From assembly GCA_050943335.1 (NCBI GenBank), contig JBMNOZ010000010.1, forward strand, positions 9,875 to 73,874: DNA of 64,000 nt. Reading direction: 5' to 3'. A program made the translations under genes and the position numbers. Shown in pieces: positions 24,338 through 33,423 of this stretch. The number at the start of each line of letters is the position of its first letter. The first letter of the stretch is position 1. The stretch is from JBMNOZ01 sp050943335. GTDB lineage: Bacteria; Bacillota; Desulfitobacteriia; Desulfitobacteriales; Syntrophobotulaceae. The notes beneath the pieces are model-generated. The model was not told where the DNA came from and ran no database searches. It saw only the letters and a list, made by a program, of their open reading frames with translations.

Positions 24338-24808
24338 TTAGAGCTCCTCAAAAAACCATTTCTTGCCTCTACCCTTAGGAATAAAAGTTATTGCCCTTTC
24401 CAGATCACCGCTTCCCTCAATAATAATTTCCAAACGGTCTGCGGGTAGAAGTTCAGTTATAATCTCCGGCCACTCCAAAAGACAGACAGTATCCTCACGA
24501 AAAAAGTCAGAAACCCCGATTACTTCGGCTTCTTCCCAGTGACGGAGGCGGTAAAGATCCATATGGACAAAAGTCAGTCCCTTTTCTTCAACTAAATATT
24601 CCTGGATGAGGGTAAAGGTGGGGCTAGTTATTTCGTCTTGCACTCCTAGTCCCTTACCCAATCCTTTGGCCAGGACAGTCTTTCCGGCCCCAAGTTCTCC
24701 AAAGAGGCAAATAACCTCGCCTCCTTTTAATATTTGTCCTAGTCTAAACCCTAAGGCAAATGTCTGTCCCGGATCAGTAGTTTTAAAAAACTGTTTCAGT
24801 TTCATCAC
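24338..24808 (-). CDS. tsaE: TsaE, t6A synthesis ATPase
   Basis: 156 residues. P-loop GELGAGKTVLAKGLGKGLG (about residues 37-55), followed by ITSPTFTLIQEY and HMDLYRLRHWEEAEVIGV, then VCLLEWPEII, all typical of TsaE. It hydrolyses ATP to reset the TsaBD complex. The gene starts with overlapping GTG/ATG codons (24808/24805) that overlap the stop of the upstream amidohydrolase gene, indicating translational coupling. Confidence 0.94.
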   Translation of the reverse strand: MMKLKQFFKTTDPGQTFALGFRLGQILKGGEVICLFGELGAGKTVLAKGLGKGLGVQDEITSPTFTLIQEYLVEEKGLTFVHMDLYRLRHWEEAEVIGVSDFFREDTVCLLEWPEIITELLPADRLEIIIEGSGDLERAITFIPKGRGKKWFFEEL

Positions 24809-26025
24809 TCCGGTTTCACAACTTTTCCATCAATTAGCACCACTGTAGGAAAAGCATTAAAATTCAACGGTCTGTCATTCCAAATCACGATATCGGCATC
24901 CTTGCCTTCTGCTAACGAACCGATTCGCTTATCGACCCCTAAGATCTCCGCCGGCCAGATGGTAATGGCCTTCAAAGCCTCTTCTTCCGCCATGCCACAA
25001 CGCATAGCCATGGCAGCACAGAGGGGTAAGTATTGGATAGGGGTTACAGAATGATCGGTTATAATAGCGACTTTAATTCCTTCTTTAGCCAGTATAGCCG
25101 GGGTTTCAAAAGTTTTTTCTTTCATCTCTACCTTTGCCCTATTAACCAGCGCAGGACCCACAGTCGCTGGATAACCGTATTTTTTAAGAATATCCGCAAT
25201 TTTATGCCCCTCAGTGCAATGGTCGAGAACCAAATCAATATTAAATTCCTGGGCAATTCGAATAGCAGTCATTATATCATCCGCTCGGTGAGCATGAGCT
25301 CTTAAGGGTATTTTTCGCTCCAAAACCAATAGTATGTTTTCCAGTCCCAGGTCGCGTTCCGGAAGTTTGAGGGGGTCCTTTTCACCCTGTTTCAACTTTT
25401 CTCTATAATCCTGGGCATCGTAAAAGGCTTGCCGCAGTAAAGCCGCTGTCCCCATCCTGGTCATAGGCATTTTCTTTTGTTCCCCGTAAACAAATTTCGG
25501 GTTTTCCCCAAAAGCAGCTTTTAGTCCCGCCGGCTCCTTAATAACCATTTCGTCGACAACCCGGCCGCTCGTTTTAACCACCACTCCTGTGCCGCCCAAA
25601 ACATTAGCGCTTCCCGGCCCGGTAAAGGTGGCTGTTACTCCCCCCAAGCGCGCATCTCGGAAACCCTCGTCTTCGGGATTTATTCCGTCAATAGCCCTTA
25701 GTTCAGGGGTTAGGGGATCAGTCATTTCATTGATGTCATCCCCTTCGTAGCGATAAACCTCTTCGCCAAGGCCTACATGGCTATGGGCATCAATGAAGCC
25801 CGGTAGTACCCATTGTCCCGCAGCATTTATTATTTTAACCGGGCTCTCGTCCCCTAAGCCGAAAATCTCCCGGAGGGATACCTCCCCAAGCTCCTTGCCC
25901 CCTTCGAGTTGCCTGGCGATCTTAACAATCTTTTTCCCCCGGACAAGAATACTACCGTAAAAATCCTTATCCCCGTGCATAGTTTTAACTAGACCATTGG
26001 CAATTATTGTGTACACGTTATCCAT
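24805..26025 (-). CDS. Amidohydrolase, imidazolonepropionase-like
   Basis: 406 residues. Amidohydrolase 1 family: an N-terminal beta-sandwich, then GQWVLPGFIDAHSHVGLGEE (metal-binding HSH), LRAHAHRADDI, LDHCTEGHKI, VAIITDHSVTPIQYLPLCAAMAMRCGM, and the C-terminal GSLAEGKDADIVIWNDRPL. Proteins of this subgroup often accompany clostridial peptidase genes, but the substrate is unknown. Start ATG at 26025 with GGAGGCTGG. The stop overlaps tsaE. It is not closely related to the ACMSD-like amidohydrolases elsewhere in the window. Confidence 0.85.
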   Translation of the reverse strand: MDNVYTIIANGLVKTMHGDKDFYGSILVRGKKIVKIARQLEGGKELGEVSLREIFGLGDESPVKIINAAGQWVLPGFIDAHSHVGLGEEVYRYEGDDINEMTDPLTPELRAIDGINPEDEGFRDARLGGVTATFTGPGSANVLGGTGVVVKTSGRVVDEMVIKEPAGLKAAFGENPKFVYGEQKKMPMTRMGTAALLRQAFYDAQDYREKLKQGEKDPLKLPERDLGLENILLVLERKIPLRAHAHRADDIMTAIRIAQEFNIDLVLDHCTEGHKIADILKKYGYPATVGPALVNRAKVEMKEKTFETPAILAKEGIKVAIITDHSVTPIQYLPLCAAMAMRCGMAEEEALKAITIWPAEILGVDKRIGSLAEGKDADIVIWNDRPLNFNAFPTVVLIDGKVVKPE

Positions 26026-26091
26026 TCTCCAGCCTCCTCTTGCAAAGTGTTTAATGTTTTTTTACGATGCGTGTTTTTAACGTTATCGAGA

Positions 26092-28230
26092 TTAGACATT
26101 TTTCATAGAAAGACTCACTCTGCCTCTGGCTTCATCCACATCTAAGACTCGAACTTTAACGATATCTCCCACCGCAGCTACTTCTAGAGGATGGAGCACA
26201 TATTTTAGACTGAGTTCTGAGATATGAACAAGTCCGTCATTTTCTAAACCGATATCTACAAATAACCCGAAATCCACAACATTTCTGACTGTACCCTCCA
26301 AAACTAAATCCCTTTGTAAATCCTCCAAACGAGTAATATCCCTGCGCAGGAGAGGGCGGGGCAAATCCTCCCGGGGATCCCTTCCCGGTCTTTGCAAAGC
26401 CTCTATAATATCCTTTATAGTAGGAATCCCGGCTTTTAGTTCTTCAGCGAGGACAGAAGGAGAAAACTGGGCTAAGGAAGAACGGATTTCCGCGGTTTTA
26501 GTTCTCAGATCTTCCGGAGTAAAACCGGCCTTGGCTAAAATTTTATGAGCCAGCTCATAAGACTCGGGATGAACAGGAGTATTTTCGAGGGCATTTATTC
26601 CATCTGGCAGGCGAATAAAACCAGCGCACTGGGTAAAAGATCTCTCGCCAATTCCAGGCACCAGTTTAAGTTCTTCTCGGGTTTTAAATTTCCCCTTTTC
26701 CTCCCGGTAAGCCACAATATTTTTAGCAGTAGTGGAATTTAACCCCGCAACATAACGTAAAATAGCGGCAGAGGCCGTATTAATATCTACTCCTACTGTA
26801 TTCACGCAGGATTCCACCACTCCTCCCAAGGAATCCTCCAGGATTTTAGGACGGATATCATGCTGATATTGACCTACCCCTATGGCTTGAGGTTCTATTT
26901 TTACCAGTTCAGATAAAGGATCTTGAAGGCGGCGCGCAATCGAGACCGCACTTCTTAAAGAAAGATCGAGGTCTGGAAATTCTTCCTTAGCCATAGGTGA
27001 AGCGGAATAAACAGAGGCCCCCGCCTCACTGACAATAATGTACTCTGAAGATAATTTATATTCTTGAATAATCTCCGCTATTAGTTCTTCGGTCTCTCTG
27101 GAGGCGGTCCCATTGCCGATGGCAATGATCTCGACTTTGTGTTCTGCTACTACTTGTCTTAAAGACGCCTTTGCTTCCTGTTTTCTATTTTGCGGGGGAT
27201 GGGGATAAATTACACCCACTTTTAACAATTTCCCAGTTTCGGAAATTAGAGCCCATTTGCAACCCGTTCTGTAGCCGGGATCAATTCCGAGAATAGTTCT
27301 CCCCCGAACTGGAGGTTGGAGTAGAAGCTGGCGAAGGTTGGCGGCAAAGACCTTGACCGCCTGCTCGCTAGCTTGAGCCGTTATTTCTGCTCTTGTCTCC
27401 CTTTCAATGGCTGGAAAAAGTAAGCGTTTGTAAGCATCTTGCAAGGTTTTCTTTATTAATGGTCCACAAGTCTTTCCTGAAAAAAATTCATTTTCAATAT
27501 GGGAAAGCATAGAGTTGTCTTCTACTTCTAAAGTGATTTTTAAAAACTCTTCCTTCTCCCCCCTATTTAAGGCTAAAACTCGGTGAGCCGGTATTTTTCG
27601 AAGCGGTTCCCGATAATCATAGTACATTTCGTAGACTGATCGTTCCTTCTTTTTAGCTTGGGAAACAATATCTGCTGTTTTGTAGATCTTGTTTCTTACT
27701 AGTTTTCTAACCCCGGCGTCATCCGCAATTGTTTCTGCGACAATGTCCAAGGCCCCCTCCAAGACATCTTTGATCTCTTTCAACCCGATCTCCGGCTGGA
27801 TATACTTTTCCGCCTCCTGTTCAGCTTGGAGAGCCTCGGGATGCTCAATTAACCACTTAGCTAAAGGCTCGAGGCCTTTTTCTCTCGCTACCGAAGCTCT
27901 TGTTTTCCTTTTCCGCTTATAGGGTTGATATAGGTCTTCTACTTCCTGCAGTTTTTTTACCGCTAAAATTTTCTCCTTAAGTTCGGCACTCAGTTTGCCC
28001 TGTTCCTCAATTAGCCGTATAACTTCTTCCTTTCTTTTTTCTAAACTCCGCAGGTATTCTAACCTACTGACAATCTGGCGTAAAACCGTCTCGTCCAATT
28101 CTCCTGTAAGTTCCTTCCGATAGCGGGCTATAAAGGGAATGGTGTTACCCTGATCTAATAGTTTTACAGTCTCTTGAACCTGCCAGTTTTTCAATTTCAG
28201 TTCTTCCGCAATAATGTTAAAAAGATTCAA
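26092..28230 (-). CDS. tex: Tex, S1-domain RNA-binding protein
   Basis: 712 residues, full length. In order: Tex N-terminal helical domain (IPFIARYRKELTGELDE), YqgF-like RNase H fold (GIDPGYRTGCKWALI, about residue 320), helix-hairpin-helix region (NTASAAILRYVAGLNSTTAKNIVAYREEKG and LVPGIGERSFTQCAGF), and C-terminal S1 domain (GTVRNVVDFGLFVDIGLENDGLVHISEL). A nucleic-acid-binding transcription accessory factor. It probably has its own promoter, because a terminator separates it from the ndoAI-ndoA pair upstream. Confidence 0.96.
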   Translation of the reverse strand: MNLFNIIAEELKLKNWQVQETVKLLDQGNTIPFIARYRKELTGELDETVLRQIVSRLEYLRSLEKRKEEVIRLIEEQGKLSAELKEKILAVKKLQEVEDLYQPYKRKRKTRASVAREKGLEPLAKWLIEHPEALQAEQEAEKYIQPEIGLKEIKDVLEGALDIVAETIADDAGVRKLVRNKIYKTADIVSQAKKKERSVYEMYYDYREPLRKIPAHRVLALNRGEKEEFLKITLEVEDNSMLSHIENEFFSGKTCGPLIKKTLQDAYKRLLFPAIERETRAEITAQASEQAVKVFAANLRQLLLQPPVRGRTILGIDPGYRTGCKWALISETGKLLKVGVIYPHPPQNRKQEAKASLRQVVAEHKVEIIAIGNGTASRETEELIAEIIQEYKLSSEYIIVSEAGASVYSASPMAKEEFPDLDLSLRSAVSIARRLQDPLSELVKIEPQAIGVGQYQHDIRPKILEDSLGGVVESCVNTVGVDINTASAAILRYVAGLNSTTAKNIVAYREEKGKFKTREELKLVPGIGERSFTQCAGFIRLPDGINALENTPVHPESYELAHKILAKAGFTPEDLRTKTAEIRSSLAQFSPSVLAEELKAGIPTIKDIIEALQRPGRDPREDLPRPLLRRDITRLEDLQRDLVLEGTVRNVVDFGLFVDIGLENDGLVHISELSLKYVLHPLEVAAVGDIVKVRVLDVDEARGRVSLSMKNV

Positions 28231-28249
28231 CCGTTTCTACCTCCGCTGG

Positions 28250-28286
28250 CCCGAAAAAAATCATCAGCGTAGATGGCCTACGCTGA
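28250..28286 (-). terminator. Terminator of ndoAI-ndoA
   Basis: 9-bp perfect stem, TCAGCGTAG (28264-28272) with CTACGCTGA (28278-28286); on the minus strand it is followed by TGATTTTTTTTC. Confidence 0.82.
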
Positions 28287-28326
28287 GTAATATCTTGTCT
28301 ATGTAGTTTGACCCAGAGCTGGCAGG

Positions 28327-28677
28327 TCAGAGTCCGGTTAAGCCCAGACTGATTTCTATAGCTTCATTCACTCGGCTCATAATCTTTTCATCCAAAACAG
28401 CAACTTTTTCCTTAAGACGACTTTTATCAATAGTCCGTATTTGTTCCGTTAAAATCACCGAATCTCGTTCCAAACCACTTCTCGAAGCTTTTACTTCCAC
28501 ATGGGTAGGAAGTTTTGCCTTGGAGATCTGGGAGGTAATTGCGGCAATAATTGTCGTTGGGCTATATTGATTACCGATATCGTTTTGAACAACAAGAACT
28601 GGTCTTGTGCCGCCTTGTTCAGAACCTACAACGGGGTTTAGCTCCGCATAAAATATCTCCCCGCGCTTAATACTCAT
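28327..28677 (-). CDS. ndoA: NdoA (MazF/PemK) mRNA endoribonuclease toxin
   Basis: 116 residues, the usual length for Firmicutes MazF. MSIKRGEIFYAELNPVVGSEQGGTRPVLVVQND is the canonical N-terminus; TEQIRTIDKSRL follows. It cleaves mRNA at specific short sequences and is neutralised by the antitoxin encoded just upstream. The start overlaps the antitoxin gene by 11 bases, so the two are translationally coupled. Solitary chromosomal pair next to tex or alr is common in Bacillales and Clostridia. Confidence 0.95.
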   Translation of the reverse strand: MSIKRGEIFYAELNPVVGSEQGGTRPVLVVQNDIGNQYSPTTIIAAITSQISKAKLPTHVEVKASRSGLERDSVILTEQIRTIDKSRLKEKVAVLDEKIMSRVNEAIEISLGLTGL

Positions 28678-28954
28678 ATCCTACACTCCAAGCTAGTCTC
28701 CGTTCGTAACAGATTGTTGCTTCTTCTTCAGCTTCACATAAATCTTTTGCTAAAGCTAAATTTATCTGTGCCATTTCCATATAACCCTTGCGCATTTGTT
28801 CTCTCATTTCAGCCTTGCGCCGTTCTAACAATACACAATAGATTGCTTCTTTTATAAAATCACTTCTATCCTTTTTCTCCATCGAAGCGATATCGTCTAT
28901 CTCTTCGATAATGCTTTCGGGCAAACTCACTACAATACGTCTAATCTCTGCCAA
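28667..28954 (-). CDS. ndoAI: NdoAI antitoxin, ribbon-helix-helix
   Basis: 95 residues. The first 45 residues (IRRIVVSLPESIIEEIDDIASMEKKDRSDFIKEAIYCVLLERRK) form a ribbon-helix-helix DNA-binding domain. The C-terminus (LALAKDLCEAEEEATICYERRLAW) is the toxin-binding helix. It binds NdoA and likely represses the operon. RBS AAGGGGGGT before the ATG. It is the first gene of the pair. Confidence 0.92.
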   Translation of the reverse strand: MAEIRRIVVSLPESIIEEIDDIASMEKKDRSDFIKEAIYCVLLERRKAEMREQMRKGYMEMAQINLALAKDLCEAEEEATICYERRLAWSVGYEY

Positions 28955-29118
28955 AGCAGGGCACCCCCCTTAAAAGGTTACAGTAATAGCTTCAAACCAC
29001 ACGGTTTACTTCGCTCACCCAAAATCATTCTACCCTATTATAGCTATTCAAGCTTAAAAGTGTCAATGAATGAGGTCGCTTTTAGGCTTTTTAAAACCTG
29101 AAGTTTTTTCCAAAAAAA

Positions 29119-29871
29119 TTATTTACCCCCAAAGCGCTTTACAATTGCTAGATGAGCCCTTTTTTCCAGATTGTCATTAAGCTCTAGTTCTACCGCTTTA
29201 CGACCTTTTTTCTGCCACACCGCTTTCAAGAGCTCATCGGCAAGATGCGGATTTTTGGGCAATAAGGGGCCATGTAGATTTGTTCCCCATAAATTTTTAT
29301 ATCTAAAACCTTCCAGCCCATCTTCTCCATTATTGCCGTATCCCCTGAGAACCTGACCTAGAGGCGTAAGCCCAGAACCCAGATATGTCTTTCCTAAATG
29401 GTTCTCAAATCCCACCATAGTCAACAAGCCGGTGGAATGGGGAGGAGGGGTTAGAAGTTTGGCGATTACATTTCCTTTAAACCTTGTGGGCCCTTCCACA
29501 GTGTAAAGATCGAGAATTCCAAGCCCGGGTATTTTTTCCCCAGCCGCTGTTTGATAATACTCTCCCAACATCTGGTAACCACTGCCCACAGCCAGGACAA
29601 CCAGCCCTTCTTCAACGGCTTGTTTTAGTTTTTTAACTTGTGGGCTTAGACTTTTTTGCAAAATTTGTTGATCCTCTGTAGATCCGCCGCCTATCAATAA
29701 GATATCGGCTTGGGAAAAATCTAATTCGTCGCCTTGATAAATCTGACAAATCTCCGTTTCAACCCCCCGCCACTCACACCGGGCTTTAAGGGCCAGGATA
29801 TTCCCCCGATCTCCATAAAGATTTAGACGGTCCGGATAGAGATGATACATAGTTATTTTCACGACTTCCAC
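29119..29871 (-). CDS. gatD: GatD, glutamine amidotransferase for lipid II amidation
   Basis: 250 residues, CobQ/GATase3-type. LYPDRLNLYGDRGNILAL N-terminus, LLIGGGSTEDQQI, VLAVGSGYQMLG (the nucleophile is normally cysteine in GxCxGxQ; here the corresponding residue in GSGYQ appears as serine), and NLHGPLLPKNP with the catalytic histidine. With MurT it amidates the alpha-carboxyl of D-glutamate in peptidoglycan lipid II. Overlaps murT by 13 bases. GatD from staphylococci has AVCGGYQ, so the cysteine replacement is odd and needs checking. Confidence 0.85.
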   Translation of the reverse strand: MEVVKITMYHLYPDRLNLYGDRGNILALKARCEWRGVETEICQIYQGDELDFSQADILLIGGGSTEDQQILQKSLSPQVKKLKQAVEEGLVVLAVGSGYQMLGEYYQTAAGEKIPGLGILDLYTVEGPTRFKGNVIAKLLTPPPHSTGLLTMVGFENHLGKTYLGSGLTPLGQVLRGYGNNGEDGLEGFRYKNLWGTNLHGPLLPKNPHLADELLKAVWQKKGRKAVELELNDNLEKRAHLAIVKRFGGK

Positions 29872-31226
29872 CCCTTGCTTCTTAAGATTTCCCGCAAGGG
29901 AAAAAGGGCTGAGTAATTGGACAGAGCAAAAAAGGTCTCTAAAGAATCGGTCTTCTTCTGCTCCAGGGATTGCACTGCCTTTTTTAAATCCGGCTCGATT
30001 ATGATCTTTTCTTCTTTAAAACCAGCGTATTTTAGTCTTAAGGCTAAATCCTCCGCTCTTAAACCGGAACAGATTAAATAATTAATATTTTCCTCCTGCC
30101 GGCAAAGCCTCTCGAAATCTACATCCCATAACCAAGAGACATCCCGACCATCCGAGGCTAAATCATTGATGGCCATAAGCAAAGCTATAGATTTGTCCAA
30201 CTTAATCAGGGTATGGATCACTTGATTAAAGCCAATGGGGTTTTTAACCAGAGTTAAGGTCAAATTAAAACCTGGTCCCCCAAAATTCTCCATCCTCCCG
30301 GCCTCGGCGACAAATGTTTCCAGTCCCTTTTTTATGGTTTCTCGGTTCACGCCCAAACATTCAGCGGCGCAAAAGGCGGCTAAAGCATTATACAAATTAT
30401 AAAAGCCTAAAAGGGGCAGCTGATAATCCTCTTCCGCAACCTGAAAAGCTAAGCCTTTTTCTGTAAGTTTTACTCCCTGAGCCTCAATATTTACCCTCGG
30501 ACGTTTAAACTCACAGCTTGAACAGGTATAAATCCCTAGTTGACCGTAATGGACCAAATTGTACTGCAGTTTTGATTTGCACCGGGGACATTGCTCTTCC
30601 CCGCTCCCCTTACTTTTCTCACCAAGAGCTGGGAAATAATCTACTCCGTAGTAACAGGCTTCTTTTGATTCCCCGCAGGCCAATTGAGCAACTAAGGGAT
30701 CGTCAGCATTCAAAACCAAAAGAGTGGAAGAGGGTAAAGCTTTCTGCACCAGGTTTACGGTTGTCTCAACTTCTCCGTAACGATCGAGTTGGTCGGGGAA
30801 AAAATTTGTTATCACAGCCACAGCAGGGGTTAGCTGCCGGCATAGATGAGGAACTGTACCTTCATCCACCTCTAAGAGCAAAAACGACGTTTTTATTTGC
30901 CCCCCAAGATCAGTGCTTTGCAACAAGGTTCCGATAACCCCCTTTAACATATTAGCCCCTTCCCGGTTGAAAGCCACGGTTTTTCTCGCTGCTTTCAAAA
31001 TTGAAGCTAAGAGACCATTGGTTGTTGTCTTGCCGTTGGTGCCGGTTATAATTATTATTTTCCCAGTAAAAGAAGCCGCCAGAATTTTAATAATATCCGG
31101 ACAAATTTTTTGCGCCACTAAACCTGGAAAGGTTGTCCCTTTTCTCCCTAGAAACTTGAGAAAACAGCCTACCAATTTACCGAGCCAGAGCGCCAGCCGG
31201 AAGCGGATTTTTTGGGAAACCGCCAT
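29859..31226 (-). CDS. murT: MurT, lipid II isoglutaminyl synthase ligase subunit
   Basis: 455 residues. Mur ligase ATP-binding loop IIITGTNGKTTTNGLLASILK (about residues 55-75), a four-cysteine zinc ribbon (CPRCKSKLQY ... CSSCEF, about 200-225) specific to MurT, VLNADDPLVAQLA, and the C-terminal Mur ligase domain. It activates the D-glutamate carboxyl of lipid II using ATP, with ammonia from GatD. First gene of the murT-gatD pair. N-terminal hydrophobic residues suggest membrane association. Confidence 0.93.
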   Translation of the reverse strand: MAVSQKIRFRLALWLGKLVGCFLKFLGRKGTTFPGLVAQKICPDIIKILAASFTGKIIIITGTNGKTTTNGLLASILKAARKTVAFNREGANMLKGVIGTLLQSTDLGGQIKTSFLLLEVDEGTVPHLCRQLTPAVAVITNFFPDQLDRYGEVETTVNLVQKALPSSTLLVLNADDPLVAQLACGESKEACYYGVDYFPALGEKSKGSGEEQCPRCKSKLQYNLVHYGQLGIYTCSSCEFKRPRVNIEAQGVKLTEKGLAFQVAEEDYQLPLLGFYNLYNALAAFCAAECLGVNRETIKKGLETFVAEAGRMENFGGPGFNLTLTLVKNPIGFNQVIHTLIKLDKSIALLMAINDLASDGRDVSWLWDVDFERLCRQEENINYLICSGLRAEDLALRLKYAGFKEEKIIIEPDLKKAVQSLEQKKTDSLETFFALSNYSALFPLREILRSKGWKS

Positions 31227-31345
31227 TTTGAAAAAACTCCTTTTTTTAAGCTTTATCCCGTCCCTTAGATACTATAACCTAATTACGGCTCTAATAAAAG
31301 TTTTTGGTAAACTTAAATTTTTAAAATCGCTTTGTTTATCAAATC

Positions 31346-31375
31346 TGGACAAATTAAGCCTTTAAGTCTTATAAT
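31346..31375 (+). promoter_or_regulatory. Sigma-A promoter of the carbonic-anhydrase-like gene
   Basis: TGGACA (31346-31351), 18-base spacer, TATAAT (31370-31375), 53 bases before the ATG. Confidence 0.7.
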
Positions 31376-31428
31376 ATTGGATAACACATAAGAAACTGCT
31401 TGAAAAAAATTAGGAAAGGAAATTCTCT

Positions 31429-31935
31429 ATGATTACACAATATAAAGGGATTAGGCCTCGAATCGGCAAGAGAGTTTACATAGCCCCCGGAGCCTATGTT
31501 ATTGGCAATGTGGAAATAGGAGACGAAGCCAGTATTTGGTTTAATTGTGTTGTCCGCGGAGATTTTGATTCCATAACCATCGGCCGAAGGTCCAATATCC
31601 AGGATTTAAGCGTCCTTCACCCGGACATTGGCCATCCGGTCATCATTGGAGAGGATGTTACCGTCGGTCACTCCTGTGTTCTCCACGGCTGTAAAATCGG
31701 CAATGCCAGTCTCATTGGAATGGGAGCTGTTATTTTAAACGATGCTGTAATCGGTGAAAATAGTTTGGTTGGAGCCGGTTCCCTTGTTCCGGAAAGAAAA
31801 GTTTTTCCGCCAAATTCCCTTATCCTTGGAACACCGGCTAAAGTGGTGCGAGAACTTACTCCGGAAGAGATATCTTCTATTCTGAATTCGGCACAGGAAT
31901 ATTGGAAAATAGCCCAGGAATACCTTGATAAATAA
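31429..31935 (+). CDS. Gamma-carbonic-anhydrase-like hexapeptide protein
   Basis: 168 residues of left-handed beta-helix repeats (YIAPGAYVIGNVEIGDEASIWFNCVVRGD, then ITIGRRSNIQDLSVLH, then VGHSCVLHGCKIG). The three zinc-ligand histidines of the gamma class are present: LHPD, GHSCVLHGC. The likely activity is hydration of CO2, or a YrdA/PaaY-type metal-binding role; many such proteins have no proven activity. RBS AGGAAAGG. It is a monocistronic gene with a promoter and a terminator, directly next to the end of the cofactor operon. Confidence 0.88.
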   Translation: MITQYKGIRPRIGKRVYIAPGAYVIGNVEIGDEASIWFNCVVRGDFDSITIGRRSNIQDLSVLHPDIGHPVIIGEDVTVGHSCVLHGCKIGNASLIGMGAVILNDAVIGENSLVGAGSLVPERKVFPPNSLILGTPAKVVRELTPEEISSILNSAQEYWKIAQEYLDK

Positions 31936-31960
31936 TAGAGACCGTTCTGAGATCAAAACT

Positions 31961-31990
31961 AAAAGGTGGTTGGAAAGCCACCTTTTTTTA
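31961..31990. terminator. Terminator, probably bidirectional
   Basis: AAAAGGTGG (31961-31969) pairs with CCACCTTTT (31978-31986), with T-run on the plus strand; it lies between the carbonic-anhydrase-like gene and the convergent end of the cofactor operon. Confidence 0.82.
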
Positions 31991-32011
31991 TTCCCTATAT
32001 CATCCTACTGT

Positions 32012-32449
32012 TTATTGAATTATTTCTATACTATCCCCTGGTTTTACCCAACCCGGGCTAATTACTTTGGTAAAAATACCCTCTCTGGGCATTACACAAT
32101 CCCCAGCGGATCTTTTAATCGCACAACCGCCGTTGTGACAAGCTTTACCGATCTGGGTAACTTCCATTATCGTCTCCCCAATTTTTAAGCGCGTCCCCAC
32201 CGGTAATTCGTAAAGCACTAAACCTTCGGTTGTTATATTTTCGGCAAATATCCCGGCTTCAAGGTTCTTCAGACCTAGAGCTCTTAGTTTATCAATACTT
32301 TCCTTACCCAGTAGACTAACCTGTCTGTGCCACTCCCCAGCATGAGCGTCACCTTTAAAGCCGTGGTTAACTTCAAAATAACCTTTGTCTATTTCTTTTT
32401 TAGGAACACCTTTTTTTTCGCTGATATTAACCGCTAGAACTTTAGGCAT
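32012..32449 (-). CDS. MOSC domain protein 1
   Basis: 145 residues, a stand-alone MOSC domain. GFKGDAHAGEWHRQVSLLG near residue 32 and IGKACHNGGCAIKRSAGDCVMPREG near residue 110, which carries the cysteine normally used for sulfur or cofactor binding. Such small proteins are thought to carry or sulfurate pyranopterin cofactors. It is the last gene of the operon and follows mobB by 25 bases. It is a paralog of the MOSC gene on the other side of mobB. Confidence 0.87.
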   Translation of the reverse strand: MPKVLAVNISEKKGVPKKEIDKGYFEVNHGFKGDAHAGEWHRQVSLLGKESIDKLRALGLKNLEAGIFAENITTEGLVLYELPVGTRLKIGETIMEVTQIGKACHNGGCAIKRSAGDCVMPREGIFTKVISPGWVKPGDSIEIIQ

Positions 32450-32474
32450 TTAATTCCCTCCACATATTGAATAG

Positions 32475-32972
32475 CTAAGATAAATATTTGTTAATAATTA
32501 GATCTGCTACCCCCTGATAATCATTGATATTTAAGATTGGAACAGGGAGCGAAAGTTCTTCCACATCGGTTAGAACAGCGATTAAATTCTCCACCTCGGA
32601 AACAACTTCTGTTCCCAACTCTCTGCGGACCACTTCTATTTTCGGTCTCTGAGCGGCTTTATAGCCTTCCACAAAAATTATATCCACCCCTTGAATCAAA
32701 GGCGTAACATCTTCAAGGGTCTTCTTCTGAGCGGTTTTCTGAATAAGGGCATATTTATCAGGACCGATAATTGCTGTGGCCTTAGCTCCAGCCTGAGCAA
32801 AACGCCAGGTATCCTTACCCGGGACATCCATCTCAAAGCCGTGCACATCGCTTTTGATCACCCCGATGTTGTAGCCCCGAACAGTCATTTCCCGAATTAG
32901 TTTTTCTAAAAAAGTAGTTTTTCCAGTCCCTGATTTAGCCGCCACAAAACAGATTACTGGAACATCAGCCAT
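32475..32972 (-). CDS. mobB: MobB, GTP-binding cofactor accessory protein
   Basis: 165 residues. P-loop ICFVAAKSGTGKTTFLEKLI (about residues 6-25), GVIKSDVHGFEMDVPGKDTWRFAQAGA, and FVEGYKAAQRPKIEVVR. It binds GTP and assists MobA in making the guanine dinucleotide form; mobA itself is at 17.7 kb. The gene overlaps the preceding MOSC gene by 8 bases. Cytosolic. Confidence 0.92.
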   Translation of the reverse strand: MADVPVICFVAAKSGTGKTTFLEKLIREMTVRGYNIGVIKSDVHGFEMDVPGKDTWRFAQAGAKATAIIGPDKYALIQKTAQKKTLEDVTPLIQGVDIIFVEGYKAAQRPKIEVVRRELGTEVVSEVENLIAVLTDVEELSLPVPILNINDYQGVADLIINKYLS

Positions 32973-33402
32973 TGTTTTCCCTCCGCTTTAGACAGGAAAC
33001 CTCATCGCCGGTTTTCACCAGCCCCCCTTTTAATACTCTGCCGAAGCGTCCCTCCCGACTTACTATATAAGGGCGCCCGAATTCTTTATATTCTTTACCG
33101 ACTTGAAAAATTTCTACCTCAGCTTCCCCTAATTTGACAATTGCTCCAACTTGCAATTCTTCCAGGGGGAGTCCGGAGATAGTAAAGTTTTCGGTATAGC
33201 CGGCATTTAGAACCTCTTCTCTTTTTTCCTCTGGAACCTTAGCCAAGGCTTCGACAGGGAAAATGCTTACTTGCCGATCCCAATCTCCGGCGTGAGCGTC
33301 CCCTTCTAGACCCCAGTCTTCAATAACCATTACCTCGTCCACAGGATCTTTTACTATTCCTTTAACCGCACTTATATTGATAGAAAGAACCTTCCCGGCC
33401 AT
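32965..33402 (-). CDS. MOSC domain protein 2
   Basis: 145 residues, same length as the paralog at 32012. GLEGDAHAGDWDRQVSIFPVEAL and VGKEYKEFGRPYIVSREGRFGRV. The cysteine found in the other copy (ACHNGGC) is replaced here by KEYKEFG, so the two probably differ in function: one may handle sulfur and this one may only bind the cofactor. Last residues overlap mobB. Confidence 0.85.
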   Translation of the reverse strand: MAGKVLSINISAVKGIVKDPVDEVMVIEDWGLEGDAHAGDWDRQVSIFPVEALAKVPEEKREEVLNAGYTENFTISGLPLEELQVGAIVKLGEAEVEIFQVGKEYKEFGRPYIVSREGRFGRVLKGGLVKTGDEVSCLKRRENNG

Positions 33403-33423
33403 TTATTTCACTTCCTTACTTGC

